Assembly: GCA_029262235.1 (NCBI GenBank) | Contig: JAJCZU010000006.1 | Span: forward strand, 1 to 64,000 | DNA: 64,000 nt | DNA from: Candidatus Eiseniibacteriota bacterium | Lineage (GTDB): Bacteria; Orphanbacterota; Orphanbacteria; Orphanbacterales; Orphanbacteraceae | Reading direction: 5' to 3' | Shown here: in pieces, positions 45,201-53,100 of the stretch | How the letters are laid out: the number at the start of each line of letters is the position of its first letter | How positions within the stretch are numbered: position 1 is the first letter of the stretch | Notes under the pieces: generated by a model | Databases searched by the model: none | The model's input: the letters and a program-made list of their open reading frames with translations, nothing else | Told to the model about the DNA's origin: nothing | Made by a program: the position numbers and the translations under genes

Positions 45201-48002
45201 ATTCTCTACTTCGATGCGAATCCCCCGTACACGCAGGTTCGCGTGGTGGCGGATCGCTTCAATCGCGATCTCGAGTCGGTGCATCCGGAAGGCGGCGCCT
45301 GGCTCAGCTATAACGACGTGAAAGTCGTACCGAACGACGGTCTCGGAACGAACCTCTGGGTCGAAATCGCTATCAATGACTCGATCGTTGATAACGCCGA
45401 CTGGGGTACGATCGCGAAGCCCTGGGTTCTCGTAACGGCCGATCGGGTTGTCAATCCGGCCGGCCCTGACGGAACAGAGCCCAACTTCGAAGAAATCGTC
45501 GAAATGGATCCGATGAACGAAGGTGGCGGACTCAGCCCGTACAACTGGGGTGGGTTCAGCTACAAGGGTCTGATCGATACGATCGGATGCGGCGGTTACA
45601 TCTACGTGAACGCGGCGGTAGTGGAAGACAGCGGCTCGGCGACCAGCCCGGCACGCGTCGACATTATCCGTCACGTGATTGCTGTCCATGAAGTCACGAA
45701 CGGCGCGGGTACCCGTGGTCCGGTCGCGATTCCTGGCGACGACAATCTCACGGTAAGCATTCCTTCGGGCAACGGTGTCTACGGTGGTCTCATGCTGACG
45801 CAGGCGAACACGCCGAGCGCGTCGCGCGATGAGAACGAGCAGGCATATCGTCTCCGCCCGTTCGGACAGGCGTACAGCCTGAAGATGCTGGATTGTGCCG
45901 GCGGCTTCACGAACGACTGCCCCGAGTTCAATGACGGCTATGATGCCCTCATTACCTGGAGCTACGACGAAGAAGACCTGACGGTGGTCGACGCCTTCGG
46001 TGACTCCGTCACGATCAACGAACTGACCGACATCTACGTCGCCCACTGGGACGGAGATGAGTGGGAGGGCGGATTCGACGCGGATCTGCGGGTTGATACG
46101 GAGAACAACACCGTAACGGTCAACATCGGTAGCTTCTGCTACAACGATGACTCATTCCAGGATGACGCGGTCTGGAGCCTGGTTGGCGTTACCGCGCCGA
46201 CGCAGGTTGCCTTCTCACCGTGGTGTGACGGATACACGAACGAAAGTCCGGTATTCACGGCCACGCTGACGGACCATGTCGGGAATGGATACATCGAGCG
46301 GATGGAGATCTTCATCGACAACGAACTGGTTGCTTCAAACGGCGATCCCTTCGATCAGCTGGAAGACGACAACTGCTTCACGAACGACGATGACTATATC
46401 TACGTCCTCGGTAACGGAAGCATCTGTGCTGAAGTAGTTACGTATCAAGAAGATCAGATGACGATCCAGTACACGCATTCGACGAATGCCGCGGATGTTC
46501 TGGACGGCGGGCCTCACACGCTCCGCATCCAGTACACGTCGTCCGATGATGAGGACAATACGTACAACATCATCCAGGAGTTCTCGGTCGATAACACGCC
46601 GGTGGCCATGGAGTGGAGCGGAGGCTTCCTCGCTGGTCCGTGTGTTGGAACCGCAGACTGCTTCATCAGTGGTGATGAGGACGGATCGCACGAAGGAATC
46701 ACGGTCAAGCTGACCGACCTGGAGTCCGGCGTTCATACGCAGGGCAACAACGTCACGGCGACCCTGAATATCGTGTTCGGCGCTCTGGCTGAACTCGTCG
46801 GGAACACCGCAAGCCTGGGTGTCCTCGGTAACTTCGTAACGGTGAACGGTGTTGCCGTTCTGCCGGTCGCAGAACTCGGTCTCAAGATGGACGTCTGGCT
46901 CGTCGACGACGAAGACGATCAGACCGACATCGATGAGTTCTGGGAACGCGCTCTCATTCAGTCGGCTACCCCGGTCATGCTCACGTATGAACCGGAGATC
47001 TGCCCGTACTCGAATGAGGCGAACTGTGACGATTCGGTACATTACGATCCCAGTGACGACCTCTATGTCACGCTTCCGCTCACGGTGAATCTGAAGCCGT
47101 ACGACGGACGTGAAATCGAAGTCGTTCTCTATAGCTCGAAAGTGGATCACATCGGATTCGACTCCAACCTGATCGGTATCTTCGGTGATGCCCCCGAAGG
47201 TTGGAATGAAGATGACGATGAAGAATTCACGCGGTACATCTTTGGACCGTTCGATTGTGTCGGTAACGTCGGATCGCAGTACGCTGCGCGCCGATTCATC
47301 GTGGACAGCTCGGCTCCGGTCGTAACGTTCTCGACGCCGAACCAGGTCAACCCGGGATCGGACCTTCCGATCTGGGCGACGATCGCGGACGGTACGGAAT
47401 CCGCCAGCGGCGCGGGAGTGGACGAGTCCACGCTCGAGCTCACGCTGAACGGACCGAGTGGTGAATGCTTCTCGATCAACCCGGCGACGTACGTTGTTGA
47501 CACCTCGGAGAAGGCTTCGAACGACAGCAACGCGGTCATCGAATCGATCGAGTGGGATGGTGAAATGGTTCACGCTGTGGTCTCCGGCCTCGAAGAGAAG
47601 GGGAATTACACCCTCACGCTCTCCGGTCGTGACCGCACGGGGAACAGCTTCACCGCCACGCACAGCTTCGTGGTCGGCAGCTCGGTGCTGACGATTACGG
47701 ACGCTGCGGTGTACCCGAACCCCGTCGATCCGTCTGATGGAGATGAAGCTTGCATTAACTTCCTCCTCGGCGGAACGCGCGATGCGCAGGTCCAGTACAT
47801 GATCTACGACTTCGCGGGTGACCTCGTCTACGAGTCGCCGGTCGCTTCCATGGCACCTGGTCAGATCAGCCAGTGCTGGAACGGTCGGACGAACGGCGGG
47901 ACGATGGTGGCCAACGGTGGTTACCTGGCCCGGATTCTGGTGAACGACGGAGCCGGCACGAAAGCCGAAACCGTCAAGATCGCCATCCGGAAGGGAGACT
48001 AA
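33291..48002 (+). CDS. Giant secreted multi-Ig surface protein with FlgD-like C-terminal domain
   Basis: 4903 residues with a signal peptide (MSSRRKGRLKTLSLFALLL, then ...PQADA). The mature protein is very acidic and built of Ig-like modules, each opened by a D-x-[TS]-x-P turn (e.g. IDRSAPTITM, LDKTAPKAVA, IDRTGPTIEV, VDSSAPVVTF). I count about 23 such openers. Between about residues 2570 and 3970 they recur every 117-137 residues. Asp/Asn-rich calcium-loop-like inserts occur (GIDNDNNGVIDD, GIDNNGNGITDEPEEED). The last 90 residues are FlgD-like: VYPNPVDPSDG, YMIYDFAGDLVYES, WNGRTNGGTMVANGGYLARILV. ATG 33291 has AAGGAGG 8 bases upstream; GTG 33189, also with AAGGAGGA, would add 34 residues before the signal peptide. 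Probably a cell-surface or matrix protein; glycine codons favour GGT, suggesting high expression. Confidence 0.88.
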   Translation: MSSRRKGRLKTLSLFALLLTGMLFAPQADALPEVGSLTIRDVTYDSGADRLDIVFDRTVSAAAATDFRFNDGTTYAGGAPVISGLLGNVVSLTTFSTAPVPGTTTVAIKDSLAAITGLEIITGNATATRDFSFHPIVTGPVIASALYTAGESDLDPTNDVITVEFNTGVTFVPAAHDTLFSMPQLKGTQTIGDDDGDEFLTLIFGADETTVLDYVSTVGLASDILAGMGIQDSNTDEMTSLTRVRVGSGSGAFPLYAPWYADAGGVGGGNDRFYYVMSGDVSFNTPGIGITGITTFSGAGVAPTFSGEVWSTPNRRTVVGVRNAHKDGNYLSAPVLGTSTRPTLPVDADLVNATLTTAADSADSGPAGVPIGFGPAIIAAYWDGNADQIILYFSEGFGTNPVAADFQINGDVATGIGAGWTLATVAGREVRLNAPADTTWLEGDVINIETTPVMVGLSGFVPSFTGAAGTVDNAIPIRDATPPSSNLALTDLLERNPQDTLSHGFISLYENPDLDVCYYLILSKIGEEVNNGDFDTTLNVCGSIPFPNPQGVDGDTATVIIDITPGLNDATGTVIAQGDRVFFGVAPVDKEGNIGQSYRVPGSLVAGPVACPRDFITIADDLRISLGADSIVVTDNNIWINGHADPVPDTLVGDTLAVDPFDIVVVYQDAALTDSIAAGTATDVGSFVIGLPSDAGDANDWIYLTSRDQFGNQCPGFTQILNDQTPPAITKHGDPKNPWAIYGPGDSVCVFVEGADTTAGVAIDQISSLLSGTVEILTFHMPQEIVASASFVAWGSDQTDNDGDWISGAVGDSAVCGPAYRRPADTCRVGTEDYAEPYCDENGNGAFDLGEYFVDYNGNKVFDGGGDFNLDYLDAPYTGDTTNIGGEGPTMRQELAMYKASFANLDAALANPEPVQWLICRVRLLDKNENESILLDTITFDNLAPEQSQFSRLARRDSSQSGAGSGNLLPDIGGTANCYTVGNFVDFDVTTYSDSHDVDYVLLQINTGGGWGDLNFDPNGDLNADGQPGKAGIDDDFDGWADTLDVQVHNAMQNSLAADAADTDSTPAAGDGIWALNDGIDNDNNGVIDDATDTTYAANFMDDDDEDGMLDGTTVSTLDAVIGGGFGPGVNMFPQYLHVAGIAATDTSLNVPGDGFSDETALLFPDIGTPIPLTGTDEVFGWAALNGFNLNMRMIQHHYNIPNETQFSLRAVPYDTRGGRIGPMSKAGGVFDDDIAANRTGNSDPTKAIQICLIVDTTGVACAIDVAAFGENTGADSAAAANIDYTAWDSEDSTYTSPAAPLSYTLTAAGSGAEIDSVVFYAMMWNVDPVDPDTWLGTWTRVGADSDGIPYNTDWTAPIVTNKPCDKTLRYYFYCQAFGASGLFEEALADSDTALAELVVEVVDHVFPITNITSVGNDYDLTNGATVPADSAIHIRIEGTADLDDRDGLAGFSDITSIEFQQRRTNNGNNSAGPWYTIGSIATPFDSMPPVDVVWRTDTLTARDYDVRAIGIDCEGNSNIKFTQVVHVSIDTLGLRAYIEPQVFESSDSITLTAQVFIHDESIDNVDFQVWPDSNENCLPDENISWVSIYNDDNDDSSSADPGGDVTLRVGSGTLYEVSQLTPGDKYVDFDADHGYIDYDGDGYSPIDPVVWDDNSDGFYDESDGDTTVIGQVVSTGTPPAITSFDADEFYADYNTNGDLDDDDWIFKEGLGGFEAGSDEHHTWQGGWNVADLSGSWLIRSVATDELGNVDTDSNTAIPYICCGLDVDAPAAQVCKIAMGLGGFSWYDGMPVDSVVCGDNEWVKLWACLNDSADYADLDYIRFEYSVDNVNWTDLDVNDDNDFYVDIDDTLGFSLGDAIVRDDYSADTTFTVDASDVLLRNGIAGDISDIYGYRMFPLSDEDGAGGGDEDGDGNADEDDFDEEDSRDPYCVYFNIRDLTMNDGLFRTSTRVYFRAVAVDENGNEDTDPTITQFVIQENVDPETDIVWATDENGDTLDVYPATQDGDGGDALYLINQLNLHVTVEDSSTVDSVYVWYRWNPKAYEGLNNLNNPWQRAAVVDVVYPFNLDWDISGLTDGCYQFAVIARDETCNESAPRLNPYEFTKLSVLAEIESALRPLDWTKNGNLDHHSSVTLDTVQVGAELWIRAELSASATAADAANAEVYFWYADRVLGEELTVQTFYPYISSDVAASDSGYSIFGDEDNWWCDVQVHVDTGTADGIATYYTNDDFEALAAPTKFDFTVRGGSKIEFGAQLASTDVAYVSYNYTGWQLIADSPDDDVDENGYFTSAWDPADPVPAPENKGLTCAYDMIAQVQYDFGGDDNCLAETPWSENKIVLLQEIDGPEVTLHGFFWDEDSPFTEYNWSGNPMRQSNGSHRKTKLCGIEYDAFVIVDSVEADSVKLAFDSGTQYDLTNYVTGDTITLTITMNEQDFLWFTNPAIFPDSIENVHLLWDTSGDTQKITMYDDGAHNDGAADDGWWGTQVDVIVGSSLRDYNYQFDIDGSGDEDGVFNDPRVNGSDVQVPADFWHRNFTTELGEGTHTAVASAWGNFGVLGTNTTSAQGPIVFTIDCTPMTVESLNIVQDCDSDDEFQFVAIIRDAGELITDIFEVDEVRFQYATDVHKDRWIDLEDLDYFDRETGWVWEGNWPSSALPASDGIDNNGNGITDEPEEEDYEFCIRVVVADCGWAVTVFPTVPEDVTVRIDRSAPTITMTSPAQGATVTYGEDFTVCAQPDVTGQEIDYYVFYFSDQSGNWIPIDPTPQDDGDDPWVPADGDNEVCVTFDTDWLGNQEDQYVQFLAVAVDNGCNRSDSTQTTPIVAAVNDTIGPAACIISIDLDCDNEISVADPNLRIQGDEVTVVGKVLSDADRVSVVEFWLNDGTTNHLVGFENDLSGNPAALSFTFNANDYIASGTTAEGSIWFLARDLDGNPDPTPLMVPVTWDRVDPSVNYTAVNFVDGTEDYADDDIVDNTSLALKADPFTGLLTFRVTTADADVKYMTLQARPDSAYWGLLGDWEDIDDLDFEPQFDVGGEYLWWLETTPGDIDLDDGPYEWRVLATDFACNTNALDPLVVKATLDTEDPNCLFVGDDAVADGDIGQVAAGDDVELTWFGQDNNGARGRTDIEHVTFWYFGADGDTVIIGTDDTPTPDQLDTPGTKWTANVTWTTPDWLVRDTEWTVYAWAYDTPWNRTTCSFDINIEDRHAPQGTRLVGVSPDEDCNIFPREISETVLNEQTITWTNVIELEAETAVGDSGIARVWFYAINEAGDTLVIDVDENPSSTTDGAQDVWRWYGEWDCEELDHATDTPKWAEGSYTVYAWAVDEEDNVEVPTMWYNFVLDKTAPKAVATINGSTDDTTIERGDSVHVGANVDGNEDVTVTWYMRSHYDSTPGEDAWLAMTVPNGFNFIYETTNPDDNRPYSFDWATWLQDAPLEVGNCYDIVPVAEDLVCNAGDIQSAWAADCGITFCVEDNMAPCATITYLRRELCDEEGNIEQPDRERVRGFASLTAKVLRGDTDTQWVAFQYSIDNGATWVLADNDVDSLGDFSWTLNDWNSDLLPEGDILWRAVAYDDAGNFDESAACSPTRTLVIDRTGPTIEVVTPNDFDQCPFVRNEDGDPVVPLIITSSDDQQQAQFGLVFEWKKTISDTTRWSTSDIEDFLYDEKSGYYTTTWNVDENESGKYDFRVTALDSACNWTTVMMATEVVIDVDAPLVNITRFEIDRNVGGEQTTVVSQISQGLVVDVSAGEPVRIYATATDDEQDIPGPLDQGVDSVYFEVTASLGGTIYHLDLGEQDESDSSHFVAHWNTSALDPGDYFIRARAVDHCGNESYSDWSEVNVIDDSPPRAAVICWEPDVINDINATTKVKVYATEWCNQRVDEVMFQYQRVDASQGDGGTDDGDGAAGKAAAPWVTFGTQTNVATDDSLWCAELEIGRGTIWNIGDEMLLRAVAITLRPEITSKTDASEASASNKGDILYFDANPPYTQVRVVADRFNRDLESVHPEGGAWLSYNDVKVVPNDGLGTNLWVEIAINDSIVDNADWGTIAKPWVLVTADRVVNPAGPDGTEPNFEEIVEMDPMNEGGGLSPYNWGGFSYKGLIDTIGCGGYIYVNAAVVEDSGSATSPARVDIIRHVIAVHEVTNGAGTRGPVAIPGDDNLTVSIPSGNGVYGGLMLTQANTPSASRDENEQAYRLRPFGQAYSLKMLDCAGGFTNDCPEFNDGYDALITWSYDEEDLTVVDAFGDSVTINELTDIYVAHWDGDEWEGGFDADLRVDTENNTVTVNIGSFCYNDDSFQDDAVWSLVGVTAPTQVAFSPWCDGYTNESPVFTATLTDHVGNGYIERMEIFIDNELVASNGDPFDQLEDDNCFTNDDDYIYVLGNGSICAEVVTYQEDQMTIQYTHSTNAADVLDGGPHTLRIQYTSSDDEDNTYNIIQEFSVDNTPVAMEWSGGFLAGPCVGTADCFISGDEDGSHEGITVKLTDLESGVHTQGNNVTATLNIVFGALAELVGNTASLGVLGNFVTVNGVAVLPVAELGLKMDVWLVDDEDDQTDIDEFWERALIQSATPVMLTYEPEICPYSNEANCDDSVHYDPSDDLYVTLPLTVNLKPYDGREIEVVLYSSKVDHIGFDSNLIGIFGDAPEGWNEDDDEEFTRYIFGPFDCVGNVGSQYAARRFIVDSSAPVVTFSTPNQVNPGSDLPIWATIADGTESASGAGVDESTLELTLNGPSGECFSINPATYVVDTSEKASNDSNAVIESIEWDGEMVHAVVSGLEEKGNYTLTLSGRDRTGNSFTATHSFVVGSSVLTITDAAVYPNPVDPSDGDEACINFLLGGTRDAQVQYMIYDFAGDLVYESPVASMAPGQISQCWNGRTNGGTMVANGGYLARILVNDGAGTKAETVKIAIRKGD

Positions 48003-48008
48003 TCAATA

Positions 48009-48044
48009 AGGCTTCGGGGGGGAGCTTGACTCCCCCCCAAGCCT
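48009..48044 (+). terminator. Strong hairpin after the giant gene
   Basis: AGGCTT..GGGGGGA pairs with TCCCCCC..AAGCCT. No T-run follows (CTTCATATTCG), so it may be a partial terminator or an mRNA 3'-end stabiliser between the giant gene and the OmpA-type gene. Confidence 0.55.
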
Positions 48045-48085
48045 CTTCATATTCGAGGGCCCGGAATTCACCGTGGCTCTCGAAC

Positions 48086-48139
48086 ATGAGGAGGACCTTG
48101 ATTCTGAGGTTTTCTGATTGGTCAAAGAGGGTGAGATGA
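48086..48139 (+). CDS. Possible 17-residue leader peptide
   Basis: A reading frame MRRTLILRFSDWSKRVR ends in TGA overlapping, by ATGA, an in-frame upstream start (48136) of the PorV/OmpA gene. It has no strong ribosome site. GAGGAGGACC inside it recurs at 48231-48240 as the ribosome site of the downstream gene. Could be a coupling or attenuation leader, or chance. Confidence 0.25.
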   Translation: MRRTLILRFSDWSKRVR

Positions 48140-48246
48140 AACAGCGAGTTGATAATAAAAGTCAGAGTGAAATCAGAGAGAGAGTCAAACAGTCGGATGA
48201 GTCATTGAAGTACTCATTTGATCCCTATGAGAGGAGGACCGAGAGA

Positions 48247-49938
48247 ATGTGCATTCGCAGTAAGGCGGTTACCGCGCTTGCGGCCGTCGGGTCGATTGCT
48301 CTTCTCGTTGCGTTCACGGTTCCGGCGTTCGCCGAAGAGAACGGTAGCGACAACCACGCGGCTGCGTTCAGTCGTGTGGGCGTTGGTGCCCGCGCTCTCG
48401 GTATGGGTGGCGCCTATACTGCCGTAGCGGATGATGCAAACGCAACGATGTGGAACCCGGCCGGCCTTGCTCGTGTCGACAACCTGAACTTCACGTTCAT
48501 GTACACGGGCGGCTACGATTTTGACCGTAACCATAACTACTTCGGTTACGCGCAGTCTTTCAACATGGCATCAGTCGGTATCGGCTGGACGAATGCCGGT
48601 TGGGATGACTTCGTGCGTGCAGGCCAGGGTAGTGGTGACGGTGGAAGCTTCGATCTCACGGACAACCTGATTCACCTCGGTGTCGCACGTCAGTACGGCC
48701 CGGTCGGTTTCGGTGTCGCCGGTAAGATCTTCGACCAGGAGATCGACGGCAAATCGGAATCCGGTGGTGGTGTGGACGTCGGTACGTTCTTCATGCCCAG
48801 CCCGTACATGACCTTCGGTGTCACCGTACAGGATGTCTGGAGTGAAATCGGTGAAGATCAGGTTCCGTTCAACCTTCGTGGCGGTGTCGCACTCAAGCCG
48901 ATGGGCGATCTTACGCTCGCGGCGGACATCGAACACGGTGAAGACGACGAAACGGTCTTCCATCTCGGTGCCGAAGCATGGTTCGAATACCATCCTGGCT
49001 ACCAGCTCGCGCTTCGCGCGGGTGCGAGCGACATCGCTCGTGACGACCAGGACAATGGTTACTCCCTCGGTCTCGGGCTCCGCGTTCCGCGGTTCTTCGG
49101 TATCGGGCTGGACTATGCCTTCGTGAACGAAATGGAAGATTTCATGGGCGAGAACCATCGTATCTCCCTCAATCTTGCCTTTGGCGAGCGTGAGCGTGAT
49201 CGCGATGGCGACGGCATTCCGGATTACGACGACGAATGCCCGAACTCGGCCGAAGACTTTGATGGGTTCATGGATGATGACGGTTGCCCGGATCTCGACA
49301 ACGACGGCGACGGCATTGTGGATGAACTCGACTCGTGCCCGGATGAAGCCGAAGACTTCGACGGCATCGATGATTCGGACGGTTGCCCGGAACTGGATGA
49401 CAGGGACGGCGACGGCCTGATGGACGCTGACGATCAGTGCCCGGATGAGCCCGAAGACTTCGATGGATTTGAAGACGGCGACGGCTGCCCGGATGATGAC
49501 AACGATGGCGACGGCATCCCGGATGCGCAGGATCGTTGCATGAACAATGCAGAGACCTACAACGGTTATATGGACGACGACGGTTGCCCGGACATCGCTC
49601 CGCGCGAAAACTTGAACGGCGTCCACTTCGAGTTCAATTCTGCCAAGCTGAAGCTCGGCTCGCAGCAGATCCTCGACGAACTCGTCCGCGCCCTCAAGGC
49701 GAACCCGGACGTGAACGTGCAGATCGAAGGCCACACCGATGATGTCGGTTCGGCTTCGTACAACAAGGATCTCTCGCAGCGCCGCGCGAAAGCCGTGGTG
49801 GACTACATCGTAACCAAGGGGATCAACGCTTCGCGTCTCTCCCCGCAGGGTTACGGTGAAGAGCGTCCGATCGCGTCGAACAAGACGCCGGAAGGACGAC
49901 TGGAGAATCGGCGGGTTGAAGTAATCCGCATGAACTAA
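48247..49938 (+). CDS. PorV-like barrel fused to TSP3 repeats and OmpA domain
   Basis: 563 residues with a signal peptide (about 1-30, ending TVPAFA-EE). Residues 40-315 open with GVGARALGMGGAYTAV and DDANATMWNPAGLARV, the hallmark of PorV/UPF0164 barrels used in type IX secretion. TSP3 repeats follow (about 318-445: DRDGDGIPDYDDECPNSAED and four similar). The C-terminal OmpA domain (about 450-563) has FEFNSAKLKLGSQQILDEL, IEGHTDDVGSASYN, LSQRRAKAVVDYI and LENRRVEV, which bind peptidoglycan. ATG 48247 follows GAGGAGG; ATG 48136 would add 37 residues. Located directly after the giant FlgD-domain protein, a plausible client. Confidence 0.88.
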   Translation: MCIRSKAVTALAAVGSIALLVAFTVPAFAEENGSDNHAAAFSRVGVGARALGMGGAYTAVADDANATMWNPAGLARVDNLNFTFMYTGGYDFDRNHNYFGYAQSFNMASVGIGWTNAGWDDFVRAGQGSGDGGSFDLTDNLIHLGVARQYGPVGFGVAGKIFDQEIDGKSESGGGVDVGTFFMPSPYMTFGVTVQDVWSEIGEDQVPFNLRGGVALKPMGDLTLAADIEHGEDDETVFHLGAEAWFEYHPGYQLALRAGASDIARDDQDNGYSLGLGLRVPRFFGIGLDYAFVNEMEDFMGENHRISLNLAFGERERDRDGDGIPDYDDECPNSAEDFDGFMDDDGCPDLDNDGDGIVDELDSCPDEAEDFDGIDDSDGCPELDDRDGDGLMDADDQCPDEPEDFDGFEDGDGCPDDDNDGDGIPDAQDRCMNNAETYNGYMDDDGCPDIAPRENLNGVHFEFNSAKLKLGSQQILDELVRALKANPDVNVQIEGHTDDVGSASYNKDLSQRRAKAVVDYIVTKGINASRLSPQGYGEERPIASNKTPEGRLENRRVEVIRMN

Positions 49939-49972
49939 GCCGGTTCAAGGACTCTCATAGGGAACTCTGCTA

Positions 49973-50005
49973 GGGGGACGAGTCTCTGCTCGTCCCCCTT
50001 TTTCT
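49973..50005 (+). terminator. Intrinsic terminator after the PorV/OmpA gene
   Basis: GGGGGACGAG pairs with CTCGTCCCCC around TCTCTG, followed by a T-run. Confidence 0.95.
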
Positions 50006-50108
50006 GTGTCCGCGCCACTTGCCGCCCCCCGCCTCTCGCGATACGCTGTCACCGGAGCGCTTTCCGCGCACCGCTCTCATTGTCCTGCCGTACCGTGAAG
50101 GGGCCGCC

Positions 50109-53100
50109 GTGCAGATCCTCGATGAAAAACTCGTCCTCTCCGCCACCGATCTTGCGAACCACCTCGGCTGTTCGCATCTGACGCAGCTCGCGCGCATGGC
50201 CGCCGAGCGCGAGATCGAAATGCCGCGCTACAAAGACGATCAGCTTGCCGTTCTCGAGAAGAGGGGACTCGAACACGAGGCAGCGTACGTCGACCATCTC
50301 CGATCGAAAGGTCGCACGGTCGTTTCTCTGCGCGACTTCGAAGGAGATGCGGGCAAACGCACGGTGGCGGCGATGCGGGAAGGAAGCGACGTCATTGTTC
50401 AGGCGGAACTGGCGGACGAAGGATGGAGGGGGCGCGCGGATTTTCTGATGCGCGTCGAGACGGCGAGCGCTCTCGGAGACTGGTCGTACGAAGTCGTCGA
50501 TACGAAGCTGGCGCAGGAAACGCGCGGCGGAACGATCCTGCAGCTCTGCCTGTACACCGAGCTCGTCGGTAAACTGCAGGGACTCGTCCCCGAGAACATG
50601 TACGTCGTGCGACCCGGCAAGGACTTCGAGCCGGACGCCTATCGCTTCGCCGAGTATCGGGCGTACTATGCGCTCGTGCAGGGTGACATGCGACGTGACC
50701 TTCCCGACGACCCCACCGTTCCGCGCCCCGAAACGTACCCGGATCCGGTCCCGCACTGCGACATCTGCAAGTGGTGGTCACGCTGCGAGAAGCGACGCCG
50801 GGGCGACGATCATCTTTCGTACGTCGCCGGCATTCACCGCTCCCATGTCGACGAGCTGCGGGAGCAGGGCACGAGCACGCTGGCCGGATGGGCAGCGTCG
50901 GAGAAGCCGCTCTGGCGCGCCCCGCGACGCGGCCTGACGAGGACGTTCGAGCGCCTCCACCGCCAGGCTCAGCTGCAGTTCGAAGGCCGGCGCACGCAAA
51001 AGCCGGTTCATGAGTTGCTCGCACTGGAAGAGGGACGGGGCCTTCGTCGCCTGCCTGAGCCGAGTCGTTCCGACGTGTTTCTGGACTTCGAGGGTGATGT
51101 CTTCGTGGAAGGGGGAGGTCTCGAGTACCTGTTCGGCTATGCGTACCGGGACGAGGACAACGAACTCGAGTACGAGTACGTGTGGGCGACCGACTTCGAA
51201 ACGGAGCGCGCCGCGTTCGAACGATTTCTGACGTTCGCGCTGAACCGCTGGAAGGGAGATCTCGGGAGCGGCACGGGTGGCGACTACGGGTTCCACATCT
51301 ACCATTTCGCCCCGTACGAACCGGTGGCGCTGAAGCGAATGGCGGGAAAGTACGGCGTGGGCGGTGACGCGCTCGACCGTCTTCTGCGCGGGGAGCGACT
51401 GATCGACCTGCATCGCGTGGTGCGCGAAGGGGTGCAGGCCAGCGTCGAGCGCTACTCACTGAAGGACCTCGAACCGTTCTTCGGTTACTCGCGCGACCTC
51501 GCGCTCCGTGACGCCTCGCTTGCGAAGCATCGCCTCGAGCACGAACTCGAAATGGGAACGCCGGAGGCCATACTCGAAGAGGATCGCGACCTCGTGATCC
51601 GCTACAACCGCGACGACTGTTTCGCGACGGCGGGGCTGCGCGACTGGCTGGAGGATCGTCGCGCCGAGTGGATCGCGCGCGGCGAGGAGTTGCCGCGGCC
51701 GGAGCTCAAATCAGGCGACCCGGGCGATCAGGTCGAAGAGGCGGAGGACGAAGCGGGCCGGGTGGCGGCCGGTCTTCTCGCGGCGCTTCCGGAAGAGCGC
51801 GACGAGTGGAACGAAACCGAGCGCAGAATGCATCTGCTCGCGCATCTCGTGCCGTACTTCCAGCGTGAGTTGAAATGTGCCTGGTGGGACTTCTTTCGGC
51901 TTCACGAACTGACGGAAGAGGAGGCGCTCGGAGAGAGGAAGGCGATTGCCGGCTTGATGTTCGAAAAGGAAGTCGGGCGGACGAAAGGCGGCATCCCGAT
52001 CCAGCGATACTCTTTTCCTGATCAGGAACTCGCGCTCGATTCGGGAGACAAGCTCGAAGAAGTTCTCGGCGAAAAAGTGGGCGTGGTCGAGCACTTTGAT
52101 CCACGCGAGAGCACGATCGACATACGGAAGATGCGCGCGTCCGCCGAGCGCCACCCGAAGATGGTGCATGAAGGCGGTGTCATAACTCCCGGCGACCTCC
52201 ATCGCTCGCTGCTGGCGTTCGCGCAGTCGCTTCTGCCCGCGGGGGACGGCGCCCCGGACGAAGTCGCGCGTGAGCTGCTGACGGTCATGGCGGGCTCGAA
52301 GCCGCTGGCGCCGGGCGATCGGGATGCGCGTCTCGACCTCCTCTTTCGCAGGCCCCCGCAGGCGGCGGAGGCCACGCCGACCCTCTTTCCGACGCTGCGG
52401 CAGCAGGACGAGCCGGTGGCGGAAGCCGCTCTCCGGATTACGCGCGGCCTGGACCGGAGCATCCTCCCCGTGCAGGGCCCGCCCGGCACCGGTAAGACGT
52501 ACGTGGGAGGGGAGATGATTGCCCGCCTGGCGGCCTCAGGAGCCCGCGTCGGGGTCACGGCCGTCAGCCATAAAGTGATCGTCCATCTCCTCCGATCGGC
52601 CCTGGAGCGCGCCGACGCGCTCGAGATCGCATTACAGGCGTCCCACAAGTGGGGAGACCCGCCCGGGGAGAACGAACGGATCGGCAGCGTCGACAACAAG
52701 ACGTTCCTGGCGGCCCTGGGAGAGGGCCGGATCGTGGGGGGCACGGCCTGGATGTGGTCCCGCGAGGATGCCCGGGAGTGTCTCGACGTGCTGTTCATCG
52801 ACGAGGCGGGGCAGCTGTCGCTTGCCATGGCCCTGGCGGCCTCGCGCGCCGCGAAGAACGTCGTGCTTCTGGGCGATCCGCAGCAGCTTCAGCAGCCGCA
52901 GCGGGGGGCGCACCCCGAAGGGGCTGACGTCTCCGCTCTGGAGCATCTGCTTGACGGCGCCAAGGTCATCGATGGCGACCGCGGGCTGCTGCTCGACCGC
53001 ACCTGGCGCCTGCATCCCGCGATCTGTCGTTTTACATCCGAACTGTTCTACGAAAACCGGCTCGAGCCCATCGACACAATGAAAAACCAGCGCCTCGTAA

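Noticed and set aside
33228-47663. Long antisense frames (up to 1107 codons) opposite the giant gene
   Set aside because: The acidic, GAC/GAT-rich codons of the giant gene give few stops on the opposite strand; the products are Arg/Val-rich with no domains or signal peptides.
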